DNA of 33,802 nt, from the NCBI GenBank assembly GCA_964570205.1, contig CAZMXI010000027.1, positions 1 to 33,802 on the forward strand, given 5' to 3'. The DNA comes from CAZMXI01 sp964570205. Lineage in GTDB: Bacteria; Planctomycetota; Phycisphaerae; Tepidisphaerales; Tepidisphaeraceae. The position numbers and the translations under genes are program-made. Below the pieces are notes generated by a model, which searched no databases, was not told the origin of the DNA, and saw only the letters and a program-made list of their open reading frames with translations. The stretch's first letter is position 1; each line of letters begins with the position of its first letter. Positions 1-6,977 of the stretch are shown here, in pieces.

Positions 1-98
1 TTGGGCTTCGGCTCCAATCCACTCGGCTGCAACCCCAGCGCCTCGGCCTTCTGAATCGCCACCGGGTCAAGCAGAATGTTGGTGGGTGCCTTAGCCAT
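1..98 (-). CDS. 5' end of a gene cut by the window edge, possibly the DUF58 partner of MoxR
   Basis: An open frame starts at an ATG on the minus strand (98-96) and runs off the left edge, giving 32 residues that begin MAKAPTNILLDPVAIQKAEA. A weak AGGGA ribosome site lies just upstream. MoxR genes are usually followed by a DUF58 gene, whose products often start with a short tail and a 'LDPxxLxxxxxLxL' helix; the LLDPVAIQKAEALGL stretch resembles that. The gene has the same direction as moxR and would follow it by only about 27 bases if the GxxExxY cassette were removed. The DUF58 call is inference from position plus a weak N-terminal likeness; too little is present to confirm a family. Confidence 0.4.
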   Translation of the reverse strand, partial: MAKAPTNILLDPVAIQKAEALGLQPSGLEPKP

Positions 99-111
99 GC
101 TGTCCCTGTCC

Positions 112-138
112 CACACGAAGCCGCGAAGACACGAAGGC
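112..138 (+). repeat. Left arm of a 27-bp imperfect inverted repeat around the GxxExxY gene
   Basis: The 27 bases match the reverse complement of 620-646 at 24 positions, with the innermost 14 (125-138, GAAGACACGAAGGC) identical. Each arm is itself built from short CACGAAG-like units. The arms enclose exactly one gene. Confidence 0.85.
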
Positions 139-163
139 CTCCTTGGTTACACAGGCATTCTCC

Positions 164-556
164 CTAGAGAATGATTCTCTTGATGCCATCTTTGATCACC
201 ACCACATTGAAATTCGTCAAGAATCCAAGTCGCTTGTTGCTGAGCTGCATGTGGCTTCTAAGCTGTGCCGCGTGCACCGGCAGTGTCTTCTCAACAGCTT
301 TCAGCTCGATGATGATCTGGTCCTCCACCAGCAGATCCAGCCGCAAGTCGATGCTCAGCCGCACGCCGTCGTAGTAGAGCGGCACCAGCACCTGTCTCTC
401 CACTTTCAGTCCGCGCTTTGTTAGCTCGAAAGCCAGGCATTCCTCATAAACCGACTCCAACAACCCCGGCCCGAGTGTCGTGTGCACCTTGTACACAGCA
501 TCCACAACCACTGCGGCAATCCTCTCCGTCTCCGGCGGCAGTACGTCCCCGATCAT
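164..556 (-). CDS. GxxExxY protein, PD-(D/E)XK-like (PDDEXK_3) fold
   Basis: The product is 130 residues from the ATG at 556, chosen because GGAGG stands 6 bases upstream; an in-frame ATG at 589 would add 11 residues but has no such site. The family signature is visible as GPGLLESVYEECL near residue 28, followed by the D-(10-15 residues)-E-x-K arrangement (IDLRLDLLVEDQIIIELKAVE) that gives the predicted nuclease-like core. These proteins are small, single-domain, common in Planctomycetota, Verrucomicrobiota, Bacteroidota and related groups, and have no settled function. The gene sits between moxR and a partial gene and is enclosed by an inverted repeat (112-138 and 620-646). Its stop codon overlaps a perfect 15-base palindrome, AGAGAAT-G-ATTCTCT at 166-180. 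Family call is firm; role is unknown. Confidence 0.9.
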   Translation of the reverse strand: MIGDVLPPETERIAAVVVDAVYKVHTTLGPGLLESVYEECLAFELTKRGLKVERQVLVPLYYDGVRLSIDLRLDLLVEDQIIIELKAVEKTLPVHAAQLRSHMQLSNKRLGFLTNFNVVVIKDGIKRIIL

Positions 557-619
557 GCTCCGCCTCCACTCCAAAGCCATCCACACCACATTCGCCGTAT
601 CGCCCGTGCTATCGAGAAC

Positions 620-646
620 GCCTTCGTGTCTTCACGCCTTCGTGTT
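620..646 (-). repeat. Right arm of the inverted repeat around the GxxExxY gene
   Basis: Reverse complement of 112-138 with three mismatches in 27. It ends 14 bases before the moxR stop codon, so the repeat-to-repeat unit (112-646, 535 bp) fills nearly all of the space between moxR and the next gene. No target-site duplication was seen next to the arms. Confidence 0.85.
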
Positions 647-660
647 GAAAGAGAACACTG

Positions 661-1698
661 TCACTCCAGTTTCGCATCCTTCGGTATCGCGCCCAGGATC
701 TTCCGCGTGATGTCGTCCGTCGTCACCCCCTCGCTCTGCGCTGCGAAATTCGGAATGATCCTGTGCCGGAAGATCGGCAGCGCCACCGCCGCCACATCGT
801 CGCAGCCCACATGATACTGCCCACGCAGAATCGCCCGCGCCTTGCCCGCCATGATCAGGTTCAGGCTCGCCCGCGGCCCCGCGCCCCACGTCAGCCACTT
901 CTTGCAGAAGTCCAGCGCCTCCGGCGTCTTCGGCCGCGTCACCCGCACCAGCTTCTCCGCATATGCGTACACGTGCTCGCTCACCGGCATCTTCCGAACC
1001 GTCTGCTGAAGCGTCAGGATGTCCTCCGCGCTCAGCACCGGCTGCGGAAGCCCCGTGCCCACCCCCGTCGCCATCTTCATGATCGCCCGCTCCTCCGCCG
1101 GCGAGGGATAGTCCACGTTGATCATGAACATGAACCGGTCCAACTGCGCCTCCGGCAGCGGATACGTCCCCTCCTGCTCCACCGGGTTCTGCGTCGCCAG
1201 CACGAAAAACGGGTCCGGCAACGTATAGTCCGTCCCGCCATAACTCACCTTCCGCTCCTGCATCGACTCCAGCATCGCCGCCTGCGTCTTCGGCGGCGTC
1301 CGGTTGATCTCATCCGCCAGGATGATGTTCGCGAAAATCGGCCCCTTGATGAACTTGAACTGCCGCTCCCCCGTCGCCTGGTCCTGGTAAATAACCTCCG
1401 TCCCCGTGATGTCCGACGGCATCAGGTCCGGCGTGAACTGAATCCGCTTGAAACTCAGGTGCAGCGTCGATGCCAGCGATGAGATCATCAACGTCTTGGC
1501 CAGCCCCGGCACACCCACCAGCAACGCATGGCTGCGCGTGAAAATCGAGATCAGAATCTCGTCGATCACCTGCTCCTGACCCACGATCACCTTCGCAAGC
1601 TCCGCCTTGATCGTCGCTTGCGCCGTCTTCAGGTTCTGCACCGCCTGAATGTCGGCATCGTCAATGCCCACTTTCCCATCCACTGTGCCTGTTGTCAT
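661..1698 (-). CDS. MoxR family AAA+ ATPase
   Basis: The 345-residue product is a cytoplasmic AAA+ ATPase of the MoxR branch, a chaperone-like group thought to mature or insert partner proteins, often together with DUF58 and VWA-domain proteins. Visible motifs are Walker A GVPGLAKT (62-69), Walker B IILADE (125-130) followed by NRTPPK, sensor 1 ATQN (168-171) and the MoxR hallmark PLPEAQLDRF (180-189). Length is usual for the family. The start is supported by GGAG 7 bases before the ATG. The expected DUF58 gene does not follow directly: the GxxExxY cassette comes next, then a partial gene that may be DUF58. The 290 bases between this start and the lipoprotein stop at 1989 hold no gene I can support. 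Confidence 0.93.
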   Translation of the reverse strand: MTTGTVDGKVGIDDADIQAVQNLKTAQATIKAELAKVIVGQEQVIDEILISIFTRSHALLVGVPGLAKTLMISSLASTLHLSFKRIQFTPDLMPSDITGTEVIYQDQATGERQFKFIKGPIFANIILADEINRTPPKTQAAMLESMQERKVSYGGTDYTLPDPFFVLATQNPVEQEGTYPLPEAQLDRFMFMINVDYPSPAEERAIMKMATGVGTGLPQPVLSAEDILTLQQTVRKMPVSEHVYAYAEKLVRVTRPKTPEALDFCKKWLTWGAGPRASLNLIMAGKARAILRGQYHVGCDDVAAVALPIFRHRIIPNFAAQSEGVTTDDITRKILGAIPKDAKLE

Positions 1699-1988
1699 CC
1701 CGATTCTCCGAACGATTGAACTCGCTGCCCGTCACTCCCCAACTTGCCCTCCGGACCGCCTCCGCGCAATGCGCAGACGATCCTCTCACCGCTAATCCTA
1801 CCGGCCCAGGCCCGCCCCGTTGACCTCCACACCGCAAATTCTGCAGTCTCGCTAAGCACAGCCGCCGCCGATACTTCCCGCGCCATGGTCAGCTCTGTGA
1901 TTCGCCGCCGCTGCGCAAATCGCCCCCCCGGCGTCGCCCCCCAAAGGAACAGCCCGCAACTTCCAACATCATCCGGCCAGCAAACCGC

Positions 1989-2750
1989 CTACCGCCCCGC
2001 CGCCACAGGCGCTGGCAGCCCTTCCATATACCGCGCCACCTGCTCCGCCAACCGCAACCACGCCGCACTCATCGCCTGCTGCTCAGCACGCGCCACGGTC
2101 TCATTGAAGTCCTGATCCTTGCTCGACTTCTCGGCCGAGAACGTCTCCGTCGCCACCGCGCCCCACGGGATGATCCCCGTCCGCGTATCCACCAGAATCG
2201 CCTCCACCCGGCAATACGCCCGCGTCTTGTCCGGCCCAAGGAACTTCTGCCGGTCAAATGAACCGGTCATGGTGTTATAGACGAGAATCAGGTCGGCCTG
2301 AAACCGTGCCGAAGCCTGCCTCAGGTGCGGAATCGTCATCTGCGGCGGCGTCAGCAGGCTCGGCAGGTAATACGCCTCCTTGATCCGTGTCGATCCGCTC
2401 AGGCTCGCCAGCAGATACTGGTCGATCTTGTCGCTGTTCTTCAGGAAGTCCTCCGACCACCTCCACCAGTTGCATCCCTGGCCGAACCGCACCACAACCA
2501 GTTTGCCCCCCTCCGGCAGCGCAACCTGGGTCCCCATGATTCGCGTCATCTCCTCCCCGCTCAACAGCGCCTGATCCTCCTTGAACAGCGATTGCTTCAA
2601 CTCATCCGCCTGCCGCAGCCGGGCGCCGGCCACATACCCCTGCCACGATGGCCCTTCCGCGGCCGGGGCAACGGTCTTGGCAAACTGGGCCGAACACCCC
2701 GCGGTAGCGCAAACGGCCGCCAGCAGAATCAGCGCGATGATGGTCCTCAT
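1989..2750 (-). CDS. Predicted lipoprotein of unknown function
   Basis: I do not recognise a family. The 253-residue product starts with a lipoprotein signal: Met-Arg, a hydrophobic stretch (IIALILLAAVCATA) and a lipobox ending at the Cys in ATAGC, so it should be anchored to a membrane facing the periplasm. The start at 2750 is chosen over an in-frame ATG at 2774 because AGGAGG lies 8 bases upstream. The mature part is mixed alpha/beta, with phrases such as QADLILVYNTMTG and AILVDTRTGIIPWGA that recall periplasmic proteins with a GNA1162/curli-G-like or TolB-N-like core, but this is only an impression. It lies 70 bases downstream of the ArsR regulator on the same strand and could be co-transcribed with it. 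Confidence 0.8.
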   Translation of the reverse strand: MRTIIALILLAAVCATAGCSAQFAKTVAPAAEGPSWQGYVAGARLRQADELKQSLFKEDQALLSGEEMTRIMGTQVALPEGGKLVVVRFGQGCNWWRWSEDFLKNSDKIDQYLLASLSGSTRIKEAYYLPSLLTPPQMTIPHLRQASARFQADLILVYNTMTGSFDRQKFLGPDKTRAYCRVEAILVDTRTGIIPWGAVATETFSAEKSSKDQDFNETVARAEQQAMSAAWLRLAEQVARYMEGLPAPVAAGR

Positions 2751-2770
2751 GGGCAGAGCCTCCTTCTGCC
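2751..2770 (-). promoter_or_regulatory. Ribosome binding site held in a hairpin loop
   Basis: Upstream of the lipoprotein start the minus strand reads GGCAGA-AGGAGGC-TCTGCC: a perfect 6-bp stem (2752-2757 with 2765-2770) whose 7-base loop contains the whole AGGAGG. The loop leaves the site exposed in a fixed position. It may be chance or may tune initiation. Confidence 0.4.
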
Positions 2771-2820
2771 CCATTCAGTGCGCCCCGGCCGGAAAAGGTT
2801 CACAGGATTCGGTGGATTCT

Positions 2821-3156
2821 TCAGGAAAATGCCTTCGCCTGCTCCTCGGCATCCCGCTGGAGCTTCGCGCACACCAGCCCGCACAGATCGAAGATCATCG
2901 GCTCGCTGATGAAGTACCGCACCATCGTGCCGTTGCGCTCGCGCTCCACCAGCCCGGCCTGATGCAGGATGCCAAGCTGCTTGGAGATGTTCGCTTGCTT
3001 GGCCCCCAGCCGCTCGACGATCTCCCCCACCGCCAGCGCCCCACCCTGAAGCGCCTGGAGAATCTGCAACCGCGTCGCCTCCGACAGCGCATCAAACATC
3101 CCCGCCACCCGCTCCAGCCGCGCCCGATCGAGATTGGTGAATTTGCGTCCCGACAT
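2821..3156 (-). CDS. ArsR-family winged-helix repressor, possibly thiol or sulfur responsive
   Basis: The 111-residue product is a compact ArsR/SmtB-type dimeric repressor. The helix-turn-helix is at about residues 42-66 (VGEIVERLGAKQANISKQLG) and the beta wing at 67-83 (GLVERERNGTMVRYFIS). Two cysteines, C92 and C96 (DLCGLVC), lie in the last helix; pairs or single cysteines there serve as thiol or metal sensors in several ArsR subgroups, including the persulfide-responsive BigR/SqrR type, but the other SqrR cysteine (helix 2) is absent here. The ATG at 3156 is chosen because the family begins there and because a promoter and operator end just before it; a longer frame to 3261 would read through that promoter. 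The same operator stands before the YeeE/YedE genes at 7079, which points to sulfur compounds as the signal (inference). Confidence 0.9.
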   Translation of the reverse strand: MSGRKFTNLDRARLERVAGMFDALSEATRLQILQALQGGALAVGEIVERLGAKQANISKQLGILHQAGLVERERNGTMVRYFISEPMIFDLCGLVCAKLQRDAEEQAKAFS

Positions 3157-3182
3157 ATATTGCTCTTCGGCAATATAGTAGT
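3152..3182. promoter_or_regulatory. Operator A, predicted ArsR binding site (autoregulation)
   Basis: A palindrome with 8-bp arms, TATATTGC (3156-3163) and GCAATATA (3170-3177), separated by 6 bases. The 31 bases 3152-3182 match 7042-7072 at 28 positions. It overlaps the -10 element and the region up to the start codon of the regulator gene, the usual layout for repression. Confidence 0.8.
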
Positions 3183-3203
3183 GCCCCTGAACCCCCAAAT
3201 CAA
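3175..3203 (-). promoter_or_regulatory. Promoter of the ArsR gene
   Basis: On the minus strand TTGATT (3203-3198) is followed after 17 bases by TACTAT (3180-3175). The -10 hexamer overlaps operator A. The predicted leader before the ATG at 3156 is only about 10 bases. Confidence 0.7.
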
Positions 3204-3369
3204 CCCCCGCCTCCCCGACGAAGAACGGAACCGGGATGCGAGTAGTCCATGCCCGTTCCATTCTCGGCTACGGCAGTTGCACGTGGGGGCAACGTACCCA
3301 AGCCGGCGGTTCGTCGCGCGCCCGTCGGCGAATGCATTTATGTTTCTTAAAAGGGATGCGGCGGATACC

Positions 3370-3573
3370 TCAGGCTGAGCGTGCCTCTGAGTGCCCACCA
3401 CGAGTGGTAGACGGCAGTGTCACCGTGCTCGTCTGGATGTGGATGCGGACACTCGCCCCGCACGACAAGTTTGAACTAGCAGACTGTTTGGGTTGACCAG
3501 GTGATGCCAGCTTGTGCGCTGTATTGGGGGAAGTACCACTTCCAGAAAGCCGGGGAACGTCCTGTTCAGCCAT
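3370..3573 (-). CDS. Small 67-residue protein, third gene of the putative defense cluster
   Basis: No family recognised. The ATG at 3573 has an excellent ribosome site, GAGGAGGTAG, and lies 22 bases after the deaminase stop on the same strand, so translation as part of the operon is likely. The protein is rich in Ser, Thr and Gly and looks mostly disordered, except for a strand-like segment VRIHIQTSTVTLPS (residues 42-55). That segment matches the extreme C-terminal tail of the protein encoded at 5280-6428 at 7 of 14 positions with conservative changes at three more. It could be a small accessory or antitoxin-like protein, or a decayed copy of a tail domain. A weak hairpin with a bulge spans its stop codon (about 3369-3391). 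Confidence 0.6.
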   Translation of the reverse strand: MAEQDVPRLSGSGTSPNTAHKLASPGQPKQSASSNLSCGASVRIHIQTSTVTLPSTTRGGHSEARSA

Positions 3574-3595
3574 GACTACCTCCTCACCGTGTCGT

Positions 3596-4999
3596 TCAGG
3601 CGTAGAACCGGAAAAAGGCGCGGCTCTTAATTCCCTGAAACCGCCGCATCTCGATTCCTGCTTTCTCAAAAACCTTCTTGGCTTCAGCCATCGTGTAGGG
3701 CTCCGCGTAGACCACTTTGCGGATGCCGACTTCCGCGATTTTGTTTGCGCACAGGTTACAAGGGAACGTCGTCGAGTACAGCGCACAACCTTGAATTTTT
3801 CCGTCCTTCTCGTGTCGGTGGGGAAGACTAACGCCGAGCCTGCACAAGTTCAAGATCGCGTTCTCCTCTGCGTGCAACGCGCGGCACAGGTCCAGTAGCT
3901 TCCCGGTCTCTTCGGACCCGCCTCCCGGAAGGAAGGTCTTGAAGACGGAGGCCTTACACTTCGGGCACGCGTAGTCAATGTCGATGCTTGCCCGGCATTG
4001 GTCATCCGGGCAGCGCTTAACGAAGCTCGTAATGTCAACTCCACATCGAGGGCAGGGATACCTAAGCGTGATTGGCGTACCGCAGGCCGGGCAATGATGG
4101 ATCTTCGCCGCAACCATCTCTTGCCGAGTATCTCGCGCACACCAGCCGTATCGTGGATCCTTGTAGCACGGATCCGTGGTGCCCGGTACCTCATTGTGGC
4201 CGGTCGCGATTATGTCGCCGCTTGGGGCCACGATTACCGCGCCGACTTTGCGCTTCAGACACGATGACCGCGCACTCTCCACGTACGCGGCCGTCATGAA
4301 TGCTTCATCCGGCCGAGCTTGTCGATCATTGCGTGGCTGCCCAGTTGCTATCTGCTCGATAAGCGAAACGTAGCGATCGTAGACCAGTTCCTTGAGATAG
4401 GTTCGATACGGATTGTCCGCCTTTGGCGAGCAATCGTCCTCGTTGATGACGATGATATCGGACAGGTCGTTGCATTCCTTGACCTGTTGCTTGTTGGGGT
4501 CCTGCTCGTCCCGGTCACGTTTGTCTGCGGTCTCAAATTCGTCCTTGGTCGCAAATCGTTTGCCCTCGCCTATTGTCCGCTCCGTGCGTTTGTGGGTCGC
4601 CGCCTGCACGGAGAAAAGGTAGAAGTGCGGGAACTGTTGCAACGCCTCAATTTCGCCCACATTCCTTATGCCGTCTACCACGATGCCACAGGGGCGACCA
4701 GGCTGGTCCTTGCCGGGGAGTTGCTTGGCGACCTCGGTCAGCGCCATTCCAACTAAGCACCCACGGCCGAACTCCTTGCGTAGTGAGTTCCCGAGGTCTT
4801 GGAGATTATCCGTCGTTTCCGGGATCTTCTTGGTCTGGGCATAATCGTGGATGGGCTTGGAAAGGGCGCAGTACCTGTAGCCATAGAGCTTGACCAAGCC
4901 GTCGGCGATGTACGAACAGCCACTCCCCAAAGCGCCCGTAAATCCGACAATCGGCATGTCGGTGGTGATGTTGGCAAAGTCGACTTGAAGTTCCGCCAT
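3596..4999 (-). CDS. Anti-phage dCTP deaminase (AvcD/DcdV type): P-loop kinase-like plus zinc deaminase domains
   Basis: The 467-residue product has the two-domain layout of AvcD/DcdV, enzymes that deaminate dCTP/dCMP during phage infection and starve viral replication. The N-terminal half is a nucleotide-kinase-like P-loop domain (GFTGALGSGCS, residues 19-29; then VVDGIRNVGE, 162-171); the usual Walker A lysine is replaced by Cys. The C-terminal half is a cytidine-deaminase fold: AYVESARSSCLKRKVGAVIV (238-257), zinc motif HAEEN (376-380) and PCNLC (413-417). Between these is an insert of about 75 residues with four CxxC or Cx4C knuckles (CPAC, CPRC, CPDDQC, CPKC), which looks like two zinc ribbons. 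The ATG at 4999 puts the P-loop near the N-terminus; an open extension to 5164 has no recognisable content. Function in defense is inferred from family. Confidence 0.88.
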   Translation of the reverse strand: MAELQVDFANITTDMPIVGFTGALGSGCSYIADGLVKLYGYRYCALSKPIHDYAQTKKIPETTDNLQDLGNSLRKEFGRGCLVGMALTEVAKQLPGKDQPGRPCGIVVDGIRNVGEIEALQQFPHFYLFSVQAATHKRTERTIGEGKRFATKDEFETADKRDRDEQDPNKQQVKECNDLSDIIVINEDDCSPKADNPYRTYLKELVYDRYVSLIEQIATGQPRNDRQARPDEAFMTAAYVESARSSCLKRKVGAVIVAPSGDIIATGHNEVPGTTDPCYKDPRYGWCARDTRQEMVAAKIHHCPACGTPITLRYPCPRCGVDITSFVKRCPDDQCRASIDIDYACPKCKASVFKTFLPGGGSEETGKLLDLCRALHAEENAILNLCRLGVSLPHRHEKDGKIQGCALYSTTFPCNLCANKIAEVGIRKVVYAEPYTMAEAKKVFEKAGIEMRRFQGIKSRAFFRFYA

Positions 5000-5279
5000 G
5001 TAACACCCATTCCAGCAGAGCGTCTGTTCCACAACCCTGCGCAACATCCTAATGCTCGCCGGCCAGAACGCAATTACCCAGTTCTTAGGGGAGCCGGATC
5101 GTGAGCTTAGGGGAGCGAAATGGGGACGCATGACGCTGTTGTTTTTTTGCTCCCGGCGACACAAGTTGCGTTAGGTGCCCCGTTCGTCCCTCTGATTTCT
5201 TGCCTATACAGGCACGACAAGAAAAGGTTCGACAAGGCGCGCCCGCGCAACTCACCCAGAGGTCAGTTGCAGATAGGTC
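5000..5279 (-). other. 280-base spacer upstream of the deaminase, candidate regulatory RNA region
   Basis: No convincing protein gene is seen. The stretch holds an 11-base direct repeat CTTAGGGGAGC (5084-5094 and 5106-5116), a T7 run (5142-5148), and an interrupted inverted repeat, TTCTTG (5197-5202) with CAAGAA (5218-5223), which also contains GCC/GGC. In known AvcD systems an RNA antitoxin, AvcI, is encoded just upstream of the deaminase gene, so this spacer is where one would look. No similarity to AvcI was checked. Confidence 0.4.
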
Positions 5280-6428
5280 TTATGGTTTGGACGGCAATGT
5301 CACTTGGAGGGTCGGGAGGTAGACCTGGACGGGGTTGTCCTCGCCAGGGCTATCCTTCGGTGCGCCCATGATGTTCTTAATGTGCTCGGACAACTCTCGA
5401 CGCGCAGACTCAACCCGGTCCATGATCGTGTAAACGTCAGTCGTATCGACGATAATCGTTCGGCCCTGCGAGACATCGAATGGTATCTTGTCGCCTTTGC
5501 GGATAATCTGGACCGTTGCCAGCTTACAGACGTGCCGTACGCCCAACTCATAAAACGCGTTCGGGTTGTTGAACGAGAGATCGGCAACGCACAGGCGAGC
5601 TTTGGCCAGGTGCTCAAATACCTGCTGAGTGATGACTCCCGACCTGCCAATCTTGTCCGCGCGCACAACGTGCAATCCGTGCTCTTTGGCGGCGGGCTCC
5701 AAGAGATGCTTTTGCATCATGTCTGCGTGCTTACGCTCGTCCGATCCATCTTGGCCGATCGGGGTGATGTAGAAGCAGACTGTTGACCACTCGGTCGCCG
5801 GGGTGCCGCCCTGCAACTGTTGCGCGGCCGGCGCTCCCGCATCGTCGCTGTCCGGCGATGCAGCCGTGGCGGGCACCTGAGAAGGAAGCGCCAGGTCAAT
5901 GAATTGGGTACCATCCGGTCTGTCGTGCAGGATTCCAGCGTAACGCGCATTATCGAGAATGACGTTCGTGGCCTCGTCGATGCGGTCTCGCGGAATTCCA
6001 TACCGCGTCTCCAGCACGTTGGGCAGGTGCGCAGCGCACGGTAGTGGATGCCCCGCGTAGTCGGAAAAGAACTTGCTTAGAATCGTCGGCGTGACGATAG
6101 CTTTGCGAACTGCCTCTTTGTCTTCACCGTCGTAGGTGGGCGCGACGATCTTCCGTCCCGTTTCGCTCAGCGTATACTGGTTCGCGGCCTCCTTATTTAT
6201 GAGGCCATACGCCTGGCCAGACCAAAACAGGTACTTGGTCGCGTTGGTCTTCTTCCCGATGGAAAGCGTGTCGCAGATTTCATCCCACGACGCCGATTTG
6301 CCCGCATAGGTCTTGTGCAAGGCTTCCGCGATGGCTACACAGTCGCGCAGCGTCCGTCGGGGAAGTGCCTCCGCACCAATTGTCTGTCGCGCTTGCGCCT
6401 GCAAAGCCCGAGTCGGTTTCTTCGCCAT
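5280..6428 (-). CDS. DUF5343-like plus nucleoside-deoxyribosyltransferase/TIR-like protein, putative defense effector
   Basis: The product is 382 residues. Residues about 25-170 resemble the DUF5343 type of winged-helix region (GKSASWDEICDTLSIG, then YGLINKEAANQYTLSETGRKIV). A Pro/Ala/Asp-rich linker (180-212) leads to a C-terminal domain of the nucleoside 2-deoxyribosyltransferase/TIR-like fold (216-350): YITPIG (220-225), RAD (256-258), CVADLS (280-285) and NAFYELG (290-296). The Asp of ADLS and Glu294 occupy the positions of the usual catalytic acids. Such domains are predicted to cleave N-glycosidic bonds of nucleotides or NAD and occur in defense loci. The tail ends with VQVYLPTLQVTLPS. 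The start at 6428 is chosen for its GGAGG-rich leader and because sequence before it is not domain-like. The substrate is unknown. Confidence 0.8.
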   Translation of the reverse strand: MAKKPTRALQAQARQTIGAEALPRRTLRDCVAIAEALHKTYAGKSASWDEICDTLSIGKKTNATKYLFWSGQAYGLINKEAANQYTLSETGRKIVAPTYDGEDKEAVRKAIVTPTILSKFFSDYAGHPLPCAAHLPNVLETRYGIPRDRIDEATNVILDNARYAGILHDRPDGTQFIDLALPSQVPATAASPDSDDAGAPAAQQLQGGTPATEWSTVCFYITPIGQDGSDERKHADMMQKHLLEPAAKEHGLHVVRADKIGRSGVITQQVFEHLAKARLCVADLSFNNPNAFYELGVRHVCKLATVQIIRKGDKIPFDVSQGRTIIVDTTDVYTIMDRVESARRELSEHIKNIMGAPKDSPGEDNPVQVYLPTLQVTLPSKP

Positions 6429-6793
6429 GTCCTCCCATTCCTTTCGGCTAGGCAGAGGTGCCCAACCAAGAAAAAGATAACACACCCAGCGCGAAGCGTC
6501 CATGACCGCGAGCATTAGCGTCGCTCCACAATCGAGATGAGGGGTGTTGGCGACGCTTCCGCCTCTCCCCGCCATGGCTCCCTCCCATTCCGCACCATCC
6601 CCCTCCCCATTCCAGCAGAAAATCGAGAAAAAAGTTTGCCCAAGCGCGAACATTTCCCCTCCCCGAACGTATATCTAACAGAAGAAACTGCCCGCCCCCC
6701 ATCCCGCACCCGCCAAGTGCGGCATGACCGGCCGGCTCAGCACAACCAAAGGAGGGGAAGCCCATGCCGCCATTCATCCATCAGTCCCATGCA

Positions 6794-6824
6794 TCGGTGT
6801 TCATCTCTGTAAATCCGTGGTTTC
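6794..6824 (+). repeat. Dispersed-repeat-like fragment
   Basis: The 31 bases include GTGTTCATCTCTGTAAATC followed by CGTGGTTTC. This wording resembles a non-coding repeat seen widely in bacterial genomes of the PVC and Chlorobi groups (variants of 'gtgttcatctgtgtaaatctgtggttt'), often near GxxExxY genes. Recognised from memory, only one copy seen in this window. Confidence 0.4.
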
Positions 6825-6954
6825 TCTCCGTCCAAAACGAACCCAAGCGAAGCCACCACAAAACCGCCCTGGCGCTACTGAAAACGCACTTTCTCCCCCT
6901 CCACCCCCTCGCGCAAAATGACGAAACGAACCCAACATCCGCACCGCCCCTGTA

Positions 6955-6977
6955 CGGATTACGCAATCCGCAATCCC
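6955..6977. repeat. Short palindromic REP-like element
   Basis: CGGATT-ACGC-AATCCG (6955-6970) is a perfect 6-bp inverted repeat, followed by a further CAATCC copy. This 'acgcaatccgcaatcc' wording is typical of intergenic repeats; function unknown. Confidence 0.4.

Noticed and set aside
1744..2115. Plus-strand open frame between moxR and the lipoprotein gene
   Set aside because: Runs into the lipoprotein gene on the other strand, no ribosome site, low-complexity Pro/Ala/Arg composition.
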